A DNA stretch of 64,000 bases from Inia geoffrensis (lineage: Eukaryota; Chordata; Mammalia; Artiodactyla; Iniidae), in contig CM070901.1 of NCBI GenBank assembly GCA_036417435.1, positions 164,816,044-164,880,043 on the forward strand, read 5' to 3'. The translations under genes were made by a program, and so were the position numbers. This document shows positions 1 to 17,789 of this stretch, one piece after another. Numbering within the stretch: the stretch's first letter is position 1; the number at the start of each line of letters is the position of its first letter. Under the pieces are notes generated by a model. It saw only the letters and a list, made by a program, of their open reading frames with translations. It did no database searches and was not told the origin of the DNA.

Positions 1-6947
<6,947 letters not shown>

Positions 6948-8460
6948 CACTGGGGCCAGCGGGCGGTGCCCGTCCCACCACAGACTCTCCCACCAGAGCA
7001 GGGGTCTGCTGGCGGGGCTCCCCTCGTCCTTCCCGACCTGGACTGGCCCTGCCCCTCCCCCTGTCGCATGGCAGCTGGGCCCACAGCCCCCACCGCAGCA
7101 CGGCTCCCCCTGCCTCCTGGGAAGCGCCCTCCCTCCCACCAGAACTGCCTTCCCAGTCCTTTGGCAGACCTGCTGGGCTGAGGCAAACCCTGCCCTTCCT
7201 GATCCAAGCTCTTTCCCATACCCAGACCAGGGCCTCTGAGTTTCCCAGACCTCGGAGGGCCCCCTCCCGATCTGTCACCCTCCTCACTGAAGTCAATCTT
7301 AGTTTGTAACCAAAGAGCCTCTGGCTCAGCCGTGGTCCCTCCTGGAAAGGGAGGGAGCCGGGGCCTCCGTTGGCCTAGGCCAGGCCCTCCATTAACAGCG
7401 TTAAGACTAGGGGACCAGGCATCTGACTGGGGGAGGAGGGATCAGTGACCCATGGCTGTCCCACCCTCCTCCTGCCAGCTCTGTCACCCTGGCCAGCCAC
7501 CTGACCTGTCCTTACTCAGAGCTGCAGGCTGAGGGCATCTCTGAGCTCTGTCTGGAGCTGAGGCGCTTTGGACGGCGATATGACTCAGCTCTCCAAACTG
7601 TGCTCCAGCGGGGACCACTGGGCCCTTCAGGGGCTTCTGTCAGGGGCACCAGAAAGTGCTGCCTTTTTATCTGTTTTGTTTGTTCACACTTCCATGTATG
7701 ATTCTATTTGCACAGAGGGCATTCCTGTTTTTAAAACATTTTTGAAAACCTCTAGCTGAACAGAGCTCCAGCCATCCTACTCAAGAGCATCACCCATCCT
7801 CATTTGTGCCTGTCTGCCCAACACTCTCCCCCAAAACAGTCCTCTGTCGCCAGGGCTCTGATTTCAGAAATGACCTCACCTGCTCACATACCCACCCTAA
7901 TCATGATTTTCTCTAACAGGTGCCGGGCCTCCTGGCACCTTCTTTCTCTTGGGCCTGACCCTCAGTTCCCGCTGGCCTGTTTTCTCTCATCCCTCTCCCC
8001 TCCCCCATTGGCCTCTGGAACCTCTCTTATAAGCACTGCACCCAGCTTGCTGTGGAGCCCCGTCCTCAGGGGAGGGGCCTCCCCTGAGCATCTCCCACCG
8101 GCCAGGGCTAGTGGGTGGGCTGAGTCCTGGGTCCCCAGAGGCCTTTGCTCACAGGCACACACTCCTACTCCCACTGCCACCATGGGCCAGGCCCAGGCCT
8201 ACTGGTGTCTGTCTTCCCAAGGGTACTCCTTTCCCCAGGATTGTGCAATAGTTAGAGCGTCCCCCTTCCCAATGGACTGGGCAGTGGGTGCTCATCTGTC
8301 CCCCCTCCTCTCCATGTAAATACTGTTTGGGGCAGGAGTCACCATGCAAGGGTGACGTTGACAACCATGTTCAAAGCCACCACAGCTGCTGCCGCTCTGC
8401 CGCCTGTACAGAAGAAACCGAATCTTTTTCATATTCTAATAAATCCATGTGAGTTTTTGA
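6948..8460 (+). other. SLC9A1: SLC9A1 3' untranslated region
   Basis: About 1.5 kb of mostly unique, GC-rich sequence runs from the stop codon to the polyadenylation signal, similar in size to the human SLC9A1 3' UTR. No recognisable transposon interrupts it. Its end is set by AATAAA at 8438 with cleavage expected 10-25 bases later; the exact cleavage point is inferred. Confidence 0.8.
8438..8443 (+). terminator. SLC9A1: Polyadenylation signal AATAAA of SLC9A1
   Basis: Canonical AATAAA in TTCTAATAAATCC, with T/G-rich sequence (GTGAGTTTTTG) directly downstream. It is the only strong candidate at a plausible distance from the stop codon. Confidence 0.85.
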
Positions 8461-8559
8461 TAGAGTCGAGGGCTGCTCCCTGGGGACCAGGGACTTGTGG
8501 GAGGTGGGTGGCCCAGAGTCCCCAAGGACTTGGCTCAATGGCTGGCACAGAGAAACACT

Positions 8560-8940
8560 TAATCCATGTCAGGGGCTGGTGTGGTTATTACTGTGGGTCC
8601 AGCACCAGGAATACAGCTGTGAGCAAACCCTCCTTCAGCCTTTGGGGAAGAGCAACATTAATCATTACTACCAGGAAAACGCGTGCACGCGTGTGTGTGT
8701 GTGTGTGTGTGTATGTGTGTGTGTGTGTGACAGTGAGGGGAGGAAGGGGTGACGAGGAGGACTTTCCTAAGTGATGGATAGAACTACAGGATGAGCTGAG
8801 GCTAACCAGGTGAAGAAGGTTTCAGAGAGTGCCCAAATGTTCTAATTGGGAGCTGCATGTGGGAACACCCTAGGACCTGAGGAAAGGCTGATGTGGCTGG
8901 GTCAGAGAGTGACAGGAGGGGAGGCGAAGATGGGACCTTG
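8560..8940 (-). mobile_element. Probable LINE-2 fragment
   Basis: Weak antisense L2 signature ('ccaggaatacagctgtgagc', later 'gagctgaggctaaccaggtg'), interrupted by the TG repeat. Boundaries uncertain. Confidence 0.4.
8690..8729. repeat. (TG)n microsatellite
   Basis: About 40 bases of alternating GT with one A interruption, directly after ACGCGTGCACGCG, an alternating purine-pyrimidine lead-in. Confidence 0.95.
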
Positions 8941-9110
8941 CGGCCCATGGTCAAGATTTTGGTTTATACCAAAATGGAGAGGCTCTCCGCTGCAAAGTGG
9001 GGACAGTAACCCCTGGGGGAAACGTGCTCAGGAGTGAAATGGGCTCAGCACCAGTGCCCAGTGGGCTGAGTTCAGCTGAGGTTGGATTCCTGAGGTGCAT
9101 TTTCAGGAGC

Positions 9111-9130
9111 TGACCGCCAGAGGGCAGTGA
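9111..9130 (+). promoter_or_regulatory. CTCF-like motif downstream of SLC9A1
   Basis: TGACCGCCAGAGGGCAGTGA matches the CTCF core (CCASNAGRGGGCRS) on the + strand, about 650 bp beyond the polyadenylation signal. Motif match only; no evidence of binding. Confidence 0.4.
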
Positions 9131-9799
9131 GGCCTTGGTACATATCCCCGGCACCCTTGGAACCTGCTTTGTGGAGGAAAACATCTCCTTTGCCCAGACT
9201 GGGACCTGTGAACAGAGCTGGTTTGATCCATAAAATCTGAAGTGATCCATGCCAAAAGGACCATAAGGAGGGACCACACCATCCATTTCTGTATCAGTGT
9301 CCCAGGTAGAAACGGATGGTACACTCAAAGGGTTACTGAAGAGCCTTCAACTAAGGAAGTCTTTACAGAGGTATGGGCAGGGTTAAGGGAACCTACCAGG
9401 GATGGGACCCAGGGGGTTCACATTACAGGAAGCCGTTACAACTCCTAGACCTGAAGAGCAAAAGGAGGGAGTTGTTACTATGGGGACGGTGGGGGGGGGG
9501 GCGGGGAATGCCCTGCCGGGGCTGCAGCCATGGGGAGCAGAACACAGCCTCTGCCAGGCGGAACCAGGGGATAAATATTCTGACTTTGATCCTGCTGGTG
9601 CCTCCCTTTGGGTCAGACCCATCTGCAAGCCCAAAGCAGAGGCACCTGAGTGACTTCACTGAGTGTAGTGCACAGAGGTCAGCCTTCCAGGAATGGAACA
9701 AGGGGAGAGTGGATTTAGAGGGGAGACAGGGTATCCAAGCAGAACAATTCCTTACCCCCCCTCCTCCCCCACCACTCACTCTTGTCCTTGTTAAACTCA

Positions 9800-9960
9800 T
9801 GTTCCTATTGCTTAATGGTTACAGAATTTGTTTGGGGTAATGAAAGAGTTTTGAAAATAGATGCTGGTGATGATTGCACAAATGCCACTGATTGTTCACT
9901 TTAAAATGGCTTGTTTTATGTTATGTGAATTTCACCTCAATACTTTAAAAAAATTAAGGG
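9800..9960 (+). mobile_element. L1 3' end fragment
   Basis: Matches an old L1 3' UTR: 'aatggttacagaatttg', 'gaaagagttttgaaaatag', 'cactgattgttcactttaaa' and a terminal A-rich stretch. Confidence 0.65.
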
Positions 9961-10252
9961 GTAAAGAAATCTCATCCCTAACAGGGAAAAAACAGTCTCA
10001 TCAGCCACCATATCCTTGTCATACTCACCATATCCTTGTCATCCTTCAGTCACACTCACCTGGAGCCTAACTTAGTCATCATCAAGACTCTTTCAATCAG
10101 ACAGCAGAGTGAGGTTAACAGCAGAAACCTGCTCCAGCCCCGCGTCTGTAGCTGGTCACAAGGTCTGAGTTAGCAGTCACGCCTTCTTCGTCCCACCCCT
10201 TCCATGCTCCTCTCACCAGCTGCCAGCACTTTGGCCAGTCTGGTTCTTTACC

Positions 10253-10259
10253 AGGTGTG

Positions 10260-10294
<35 letters not shown>
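10253..10294. repeat. (GT)n microsatellite
   Basis: About 40 bases of GT with a single C interruption, inside the ERVL relic region. Confidence 0.95.
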
Positions 10295-11122
10295 CCTAAG
10301 TCTTTATTCCTATGCGATTCAGGTTCTTATTGGTCTTTGGTCTATTGGGTTGCCGTTTCCCACTGTTGTTATTAGACGTGGGAGATCTGAGAGGTACCCA
10401 GTGAATCCTCTGGATCCCAGACGCGGCCTTCCTGCCCGCCCTCCACTTTCCAGATCCATCACTCTGTCTGGTACAGTTGATGCCCACTCTGTCTTTTAGT
10501 TCAGCAACATACAGAGCTCAAAATGACCAGAAGGAAGACTCTACTTCCAATTTCAAGGAACCACATCTGTGTTGCCTGGAGAAAGTATTCCTCCCTTGGA
10601 CACTAAGGACTCCAGACCCAGTGAACACAAAGTTGAGCGATGGACAGCAAAAATTCCTCCAGGAGGTTAATTGGAATAATAGTGAGAGGAGCCACCTCCA
10701 CTTCCACCCCTTGGTCCCTGGGCCTCTGCATTCTGGCTGTGAGAGAGGTGGAGCCACTGATTTTGTACTGCATCCTACACGTCAATAAACTAACCTTGAA
10801 GGTTGCTGTCTCCCAGCTGGCGCTGAAGGTTTCTCTGTCCAGTCAGCTGCTTTTGAGCGATGGGGCACATTGTGCGTCCAGTGCGTTCCATGGGTGAGAC
10901 CATTGCTATGTGCCCTTCACCATAAAATGAAAATAGGCAATGTGTGGGATAGCATAGTGATGAATAAGCAAGTCCAAAAATGATGAGGCTGGCAGAAGCA
11001 CCGCAGGCAGGGAAGCCAAGTCCGGAGCAGGAATACATATTCATTACCATGAGGTCATAGATCCCTTACAAAGGAAGGGGACAATCAACCTACCAATAGG
11101 TAAGTAGCTGGTCCCCCTAGGG

Positions 11123-11613
11123 CAGTGGTTCTCAGATTTTTTAGGTCTCAGGATCCTTTACACTCTTCAAAATTATTGAAAAACTATACTCTTAAAAATT
11201 GCAAAGGGTTTTTGTTTATACGGTTTATATCTATTTTACTGGATTAGAAATTAAAGCTTTAAACTATTTAAAACTAATAAACCCATTACATAGCAACATA
11301 AATATAATATTCTAATGAACAATAACTTTCAAAACAAAAATTGTGAGAAGAGTGGCATTATTTGACATGTTTGCAAATCTGTTTAGAGTCTGGCTTAATA
11401 AGAGAGCTAGATTCTCAGATCTGCTTCCGCGTTCAGTCTGTTGTATACACGTCGTGTAGCCTCTGGAATATTCCACTGTACACTCATGAAAGAATGACAT
11501 TGCAAAAGGCAAATACTGTCTTAGTATTAACAAAGTAGATTTGACCTCATAGAACCCCTGGAAGAGTCTTGGGGACCCCCAGGGCTTCCTGGTCCACACT
11601 TTGAGAACCGTTG
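11123..11613 (+). mobile_element. hAT-Charlie DNA transposon, non-autonomous
   Basis: Terminal inverted repeats CAGTGGTTCTCA (11123) and TGAGAACCGTTG (ending 11613) bound about 490 bp. The flanks CCCTAGGG and CCCCAGGG agree at 7 of 8 bases, the 8-bp target duplication expected of hAT elements. It interrupts the ERVL relic, which resumes on both sides. Confidence 0.85.
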
Positions 11614-11730
11614 CCCCAGGGAATAGTGCCATACAGGGAACTCAGCTTGGGCTTTGCTGCTGGCAGCTTCGGCACTCAACAGCACCAACTGCCCAATCAG
11701 ATCTGGTGAGGGAAATCTGTTGAGTCTATG

Positions 11731-12239
11731 TGTACTAGCTTTATATGGCTGCTGTAATAAATTACCACAAAGTTAGTGGCTTAAAACAACACAAATTTAT
11801 TATCTTACATTTTGGGAGGTCAGAAGACTGAAATGAGTTTAACTGGGCTAAAATCAAGGTGTCAGCAAGGCTGCAGTCCTTTCTGGAGTCTCTGGAGGAG
11901 AACCTGTTTTCTTGCCTTTTCTAGCTTCTAGAGGCTGCCTGCATTCCTTGGCTTGCTGCGTCTTTACATCTTCAAATCCAGCCACGGCCAGTAGACTCTC
12001 CCTCACCTCACACCACCCTGACTCTGCCTCTGCCTCCTGCTTCCACATTTAAAGACCCTTGTAATGACACCGGGTCCACCCGAGTAATTCAGGATAATCT
12101 CCCTATTTTTAAGGTCAGCTGATTAGCAACCTTAATCCTATCTGCTACCTTAATTTACCCTTTGCCATATAAAATATATCCGCAGGTCCCTAGGATTAGG
12201 ACATGGACATCTTTGGGAGGTCATTATTCGTCTATCACA
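11731..12239 (-). mobile_element. MLT1-type (MaLR/ERVL) solo LTR
   Basis: Reads on the - strand from TGTGATAG through 'aaagatgtccatgtcctaat', 'ggagattatcctgaatta' and 'gataataaatttgtgttg' to its TACA end. A perfect 5-bp target duplication CTATG (11726-11730 and 12240-12244) flanks it, confirming both ends. It sits inside the ERVL relic. Confidence 0.85.
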
Positions 12240-12983
12240 CTATGAGTAGACCCTTTCCCTGCCATCGTGGCCACTCTGTATGTGGGCCCATTGAACAAGA
12301 GCCAGGGCAGATGGGGAAAGAAGTTGACATCAACAGGATAGGTCATCTTGTCCACCTGCTCACTGAGACACTTCTTCACAATGGATGCCCTCTCAGGACA
12401 TTTGTGTGGGTTAAAAATAACTTCAACACCTGTGCCCATTTCAAGCAATTCATCCATATGTCTTTCCCTTAGACCTCTTAACCCTTCATCACCAATCTCC
12501 CAATCTTCTTATTTTCAAGTCCCTGACCAGCTAGTCAACTTGTGAGCCACTGCTCATGAATCAGAGTAGATCTGTACCTCTGGCCATCTCTCCTTCCATG
12601 CAAGATGAACGATCAGTATAACAAGAAGTTCCGCCCATAGAGGATACCTCTTCATCACTGTCTCTTAGAGACACTCTGAGTGTGGCTTTAATGTGGCAGT
12701 TATCCATTTGTGGCTGGTGCTCACATACCATGCAGACTCATTTGGAAACCATGTCTGCCTTTTCCTCCATGATAACTTGCCATAGCAACTTCCCGACCTT
12801 TGGGTTGAGAGAGAAGTGGTGAAGCACTACGAGTACCTACCACGGGAATTTGAGCCACCTGTTCCTGCAGTTTCCTTGTGCTTTCTGGACTGGCTCAGAC
12901 CTGATCTCATATACTATTTAATAATAGAATGTTGCCATGCATGTCCAATTTGATGATTAGATGGGTCAGAAAATGTCCAGTTC

Positions 12984-13215
12984 TGGGCTTCCCTGGTGGC
13001 ACAGTGGTTGAGAGTCCGCCTGCCGATGCAGGGGACACGGGTTCGTGTCCCGGTCCGGGAAGATCCCACATGCCGCGGAGCGGCTGGGCCCGTGAGCCAT
13101 AGGCCGCTGAGCCTGCGCGTCCGGAGCCTGTGCTCCGCGACGGGAGAGGCCACAACGGTGAGAGGCCCGCGTACTGCAAAACAAAAAAAAAAAAACCAAA
13201 CAAAGAAACAAACAA
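12984..13215 (+). mobile_element. CHR-type SINE, short class
   Basis: tRNA-like head (ggcttccctggtggcacagt), B-box-like GGGTTCGTG and an A-rich AAACAAAC tail. Flanked by a 14-bp perfect duplication AAAATGTCCAGTTC at 12970 and 13216. It interrupts the ERVL pol remnant. Confidence 0.95.
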
Positions 13216-13844
13216 AAAATGTCCAGTTCCGGTTGCATGGGTCACTTGGTGTCCCACAGTCAGGCATCCAGTCTTTATCATGCCCAGTTGTGAGCCAGGA
13301 GCTGTTTTTAAGTGGAGAATAGCTATTGGCAGAAGAGGGCATGAATTAATCCAAAACCCTAAGGGTCTGTAACTGTACTGCAACTCTCCTACTGGAGCTT
13401 CTCCCTACAGCATATTTTTCTGCCATAAACTTCTAAATCGTAAAGCTCATGTGACAGAGCAGCTTGCTTTGCAGTCTGGACCTGCTGTAGAGTCTTATCT
13501 TGCTGCAGGTCTCACTCAAAACTTGCAGTATTATAGGTTTTTCCAGTAAATGGGTAGAACAGCATGACCAAACGTAGTATATATTGCCTCAAAAATCCAG
13601 AGTCCCAACAAATGTTTGGCCTCTCTCTTCGTTGTAGGCAGTATCAGGTTCAGTAACTTGTCTCTCATTTTGGGGGAGGTATCCTGACATACCCCAGACC
13701 ACTGGCTACCCTAGAAACTTCACTGACAAGGCATTCCTCTGAATTTTTATGGGATTTATCACCCTTCCTTTGGCACATACACATGTTCTACTAAGAATCT
13801 AAAGTGCTTGCAATTTCCTGCTCACTAGGCCCAATTACCATAAT

Positions 13845-13856
13845 GTCATCAATATA
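13845..13856 (-). pseudogene. Reverse-transcriptase YIDD motif in decayed ERVL pol
   Basis: Antisense of GTCATCAATATA reads Tyr-Ile-Asp-Asp, the catalytic motif of retroviral reverse transcriptases, in an AHYIDDIM context typical of ERVL. The surrounding frame is not open, so this is a remnant and not a gene. Confidence 0.8.
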
Positions 13857-15604
13857 ATGGGCCAGCATGTTTGGAACCATGTCAAGATGATCGGTATCCC
13901 TTTGGACTATGTTATGGCAGAAATCAGGAGAGTAAACAAAGCCCTGAGGTAGTAGAGTGAAGATATACTGCTGTCCCTGCTACCCAAAGGCAAACTAATT
14001 CTGACGATCTTTACTTAGTGGAATAGAAAATTAAGAACTTGGGGTCAAAGATGTACACGAGGGCAAGAGTTGTGTTGATTCGTTCCAGTAAAGATTTCAT
14101 GTCTGGAATCACAGTTACAATTGGCATCCCACCTAGTTAACTATAGTAATTACAGTAATCTATAATTAATTACAGTAACCTATAGTCTTTCCCCAAGACC
14201 CAACTGGTTTTTGCACCAGCCAAATAGGTATGTTAAACTGAGTCTTAATAGGAATGACCCCCTGACATATCTCAGATCCTTGATGGTGGCGCTAATTTCT
14301 AGAATTCCCTTAGGGATGTAGTGCTGCCTTTGGTTTGCTGTTTTGATGGTGGGGACGTTGCTGTTCAAGGGCTTCCATTTGACCCTTCCACGCCTAAGTG
14401 CTCTTTTACCATGAGTCAGGAAATCAGTGGTGGGATTCTGCCAGTTAATTTACAGACACAGGATGGGTCTGTGGTCACACTGAGCTCACTCAGGCTAAAA
14501 ACAAATTGAAAGCCTTGAACTCATGACTCGGTGCAAGGGTGGACATTCAAAAAGACTCCAGAAGGACTCTGAAGGGATCTTTGATTCTGGTAGTCACAGA
14601 GCAGGTATAGCAGAGGACCAAGCCCAGGTCTTGATGGTCAGGGCCCCAGGGTTGCAGAGCCAGTTAAGTGTGCAACCCTACCAAGTCTCTTATGCTAATG
14701 GAAAGGCACTGGTTAAGAAAGAATGGGAAACCCAGGCATGGGATGGGGACATTTGGTCAGAACTTGGAACCCCCAACACCTCCTTGAGTCTTCCTCGCTG
14801 GGGAAGGCAGCAACCCTACCCCTCCCCGAGCCCCCACCCCCGCCTTCAGTCTGAGGAAACTAGCCTTCCTAGCATAAATATCCGGCAGACCTCACTTGGG
14901 GCAGTTTCCTCACAAGGGATGCTGATTTCCTCAGGATGCACTCCATCACCTCTCATTGCCTCTAGGACCATAATGAGAATTCTTTCCCATTTAGTCCAGT
15001 TCAAGGCTTTCAATCTGTTTTTTTTCCTTTGTGTGTGTTTCCAAGGGCAATCAAATGTAGAGTCAGAAGGCCACTCCAGTCTTTGTAATCACTTCTGTCA
15101 CCATAGTGACTAAGTGTCATAGCTACTTGATCTCCCAACATCTTACCAGTTCATGTCACGCCACCACTGGTCATAAAGGCAGTAACTGTGATGCCGCAGA
15201 TAGCCATCGTCCATTACCCCCGTCAAGGAGGCTGTTCACACACTAATCAAGATGTGTGAGCAACCCAATCCCAGAATCCCAGAATCCCAGCCAAGAATCT
15301 GTTTCCCGAGGCTATTCTGGTACCAATTATTGTAGCAGTCAGGGCACTGGATGGAAACAGATGGCACATTTAAAGGGTAATTGAAAAGGGTTTGATGAAA
15401 AGATTATTTCAAAGTAGTGGGCACAGTTAAAGGAACCAAGAAAGGCTGGTGAGGTACTCAGGGGCTAGCAGCGGCAGGAAGCTTCACCACCCAGGGAGCA
15501 AGAGATGGTCCCAGAACCTGATGAAAGCTGCAGCCTTAGGAAATGTCAGCCTCTGTTGACCAGTGCAGAATGGAGAAAAGTGAAGAGTGGACCGGTACTG
15601 GCAC

Positions 15605-15860
15605 ATGGAGAATGCCAGACATGATGCACCATTTTACGGATAAGGAAACTGAGCCTTAGCTGCCCTCGTGCAATTCAGCAAATAGGCTCAGTGCAGGGTG
15701 TGTGTTGGTGTGGAGAGACGGAAGCACAGAGCCCCATCCTGGAAGAACTGGCAGCCTGGTGAGGCGGACACACTCAGCCTCATTTCCCCGTCTGTAGCAA
15801 AGGATTCATAATTATTGCCCACGTCATAAACTCAGTAAAAGGATCATGCCAGTGTGAGCC
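15605..15860 (+). mobile_element. MIR fragments
   Basis: Two scraps: about 15605-15680 ('ccattttacggataagg', 'aaactgagcc') and 15775-15860 ('cagcctcatttccccgtctg'). Confidence 0.5.
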
Positions 15861-16674
15861 AGGAAAGCAATTTTCCATCAAGGAATATTTTTTGAGGACC
15901 CATTGTATGCTGTTCTCTGTGCTCAGGGAGAGAATGGGGGGGATGGAAGGGGACACTTGTAGATAGTTGAAGCCCACCTTCTTAGTGCCCAGGGTGTCCC
16001 AGAGAGTGATATAAGGAAGAAAGACCAAGGAAATTGAACCCAGGAGAGGCAGTCCCTGAGTCCAAGGTGGAAAGTCTGGGAGCTGCAGAGAAAGAGAAGG
16101 GGGCAGCCTTGGTCAAGCATCTCTGGAGCTGTTTCTCCTTCCACATCCCCAAGGAGCCCCTGATACCAGCCTGCATCGTGGAAGGTGGAGGGGGAGGTCA
16201 GGGGTGGCTCTGAAACAAGGTGGCAGGTCATAAGGGAAGACTGTGTTCTGATGTGATCTACGTCTGCTGGGTTGGGTGTGTGCCCTGGAGGACACATCAC
16301 CCAGACTCACTGTTTCAGCAGCCCTCCAGCCCTGGGTCCACTGGCTGGCTTTCCAGGCCCACCATCCAACCCCCAAGGTCCCTTTTGCTTAGCCTGTTCC
16401 ACTGGTTCTGCTTCACTGTAGTGTCTGAATTTGAGCATAAACAGCGTGATGTTAGATGTGTATTAGTTTAAGCTCTGCTCCAGGGAGCAGACAATTGCTC
16501 TGATTGGGAATTCACACTGAGAGGGAAGAGGGTTGGAAGTTATCAGCTCTCATTTATCCAGAAGGGCCATTCTCCAGTCCTGACCACTACCAGAGCTTCA
16601 GTTTATTTTATTTCCCATTGACCCCAGAAGCTGTGCCAGTTAGCACACTGAATATTAGAAATGGGTCTCACTGA

Positions 16675-17035
16675 GAGGGAGGGATAAATTGGGAGCTTAG
16701 GATTGACATATACCCACTACTGTGTTTAAAACAGATAACCAACAAGGACTTACTGTATAGCACAGGGAACTGCTCAATATTCTGTAATAACCTAAATGGG
16801 AAAATAATTTGAAAAAGAATAGATATATGTATATGTATAACTGAATCACTTTGCTGTACACCTGAAACTAACACAACATTATAAATCAATGTAGTCCCAT
16901 ATAAAATAAAAAATATTTTTAAGTCATATTTACACTATACTGTATTCTATTAAGTGTGCAATAGCACTGTCTACAAAAACAATATACATACCTTTATTGC
17001 TAAAAAATAAAATAAATTAAAATTTTTTTTTAATT
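16675..17035 (+). mobile_element. Cetartiodactyl L1 3' end with probable 3' transduction
   Basis: About 245 bp of L1 3' UTR ('gggataaattgggagct' to 'catataaaataaaaaatatt') is followed by about 110 bp of unrelated DNA resembling a Tigger fragment ('tattaagtgtgcaatagcac'), ending in an A-rich stretch. A near-perfect direct repeat (TAGAAATGGGTCTCA-C/T-TGA; 16656 and 17037) brackets the whole composite, so both parts appear to have arrived together. Confidence 0.65.
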
Positions 17036-17139
17036 ATAGAAATGGGTCTCATTGATAAAAATAGTGGTGTCAAGATATATGGATTGGCTGGAGTATCATA
17101 GAAACACTCCACTGCCCTTGCCTGAACAGGGAATAAAAA

Positions 17140-17335
17140 TCCAGCTACCAACAGTGGTTGCCTGTGGGGTTTGGCGATTGATCAGAAAGGGGAAAGTAGG
17201 AATTTTGGGGGTGATAACAAGTGTTCTATATCTTGATCAGGGTGTTATCAAAACTCATTGAATTGTACACTTAGGAAGTGTGCATTTTGCTATGTGTAAA
17301 TTTTATATCCATTTAAAATATGATATCAAAAAATC
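17140..17335 (+). mobile_element. L1 3' end fragment
   Basis: Old L1 3' UTR pattern: 'agtggttgcctgtgg', 'ctatatcttgatcaggg', 'ttgaattgtacac'. Confidence 0.55.
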
Positions 17336-17336
17336 T

Positions 17337-17618
17337 GGGGCTTCCCAGGTGGCGCAGTGGTTAAGAATCCACCTGCCAATGCGGGAGACACGGGTTCGAG
17401 CCCTGGTCCGGGAAGATCCCACATGCCGGGGAGCAACTAAGCCCGTGTGCTACAACTGAGACTGTGCTCTAGAGCCCGAGAGCCACAACTACTGAAGCCC
17501 TCGAGCCTAGAGCCTGTGCTCCACAACAAGAGAAGCCACTGCAATGAGAAGCCTGCACAACCCAACGAAGACCCAATGCAGCCAAAAGTAAATTTTAAAA
17601 AAATGTTTAAAAAAATCT
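17337..17618 (+). mobile_element. CHR-type SINE, long form
   Basis: tRNA-like head with B box GGGTTCGAGCC, repeated 'acaactactga' blocks and a 'gcagccaaaagtaaatt' tail. Inserted in an L1 3' end; the AAAAAATCT flank is repeated on both sides. Confidence 0.9.
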
Positions 17619-17789
17619 AGTGACCAGCCCTGAGTTCACACCGTGGATAATTCACCCCTGCAGCACTCGCTGTTCTGCTGCTACTTGGGAGGCTTCTGGG
17701 AGCCTGGCTGGTTAGAAGTCAGCCCAGTCCCACAGCTAGAATAGCGTCCCATTCTCTGCAAGTTCACCATTCGTGCAAAGGTGAAACCA

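Larger units (their letters stand above)
9290..15600 (-). mobile_element. ERVL-class endogenous retrovirus relic, broken
   Basis: An old, non-functional retroviral fossil on the - strand. Two related LTR-like segments flank it (about 9290-9750 and 15331-15600); both begin TGTA(T/G)CAGT and share 'gaaac(g/a)gatgg(t/c)aca' and 'gcagggttaagggaacc'-like blocks. Next to the right LTR is a leucine-tRNA-type primer-binding site (reverse of CTGGTACCA at 15317-15325). Reading frames between are shattered by stops and frameshifts, but a reverse-transcriptase YIDD motif is legible at 13845-13856. Later insertions sit at 9800-9960 (L1), 11123-11613, 11731-12239 and 12984-13215. The ERVL assignment is from family recognition; the exact left end of the internal region is unclear. 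Confidence 0.75.

Noticed and set aside
12984..13060. tRNA-like sequence with A and B boxes
   Set aside because: It is the head of a SINE. The cloverleaf is not complete and the element has a target-site duplication, so it is not a tRNA gene. The same holds for all other SINE heads.
12907..13383. Several overlapping open frames with F-rich and SHCCGLS-like peptides
   Set aside because: Translation of a CHR SINE in reverse. The same peptides recur at every reverse-read SINE (19.6, 22.5, 25.6, 28.6, 31.2, 37.6, 39.2, 51.9, 57.3, 59.9 and 60.9 kb).
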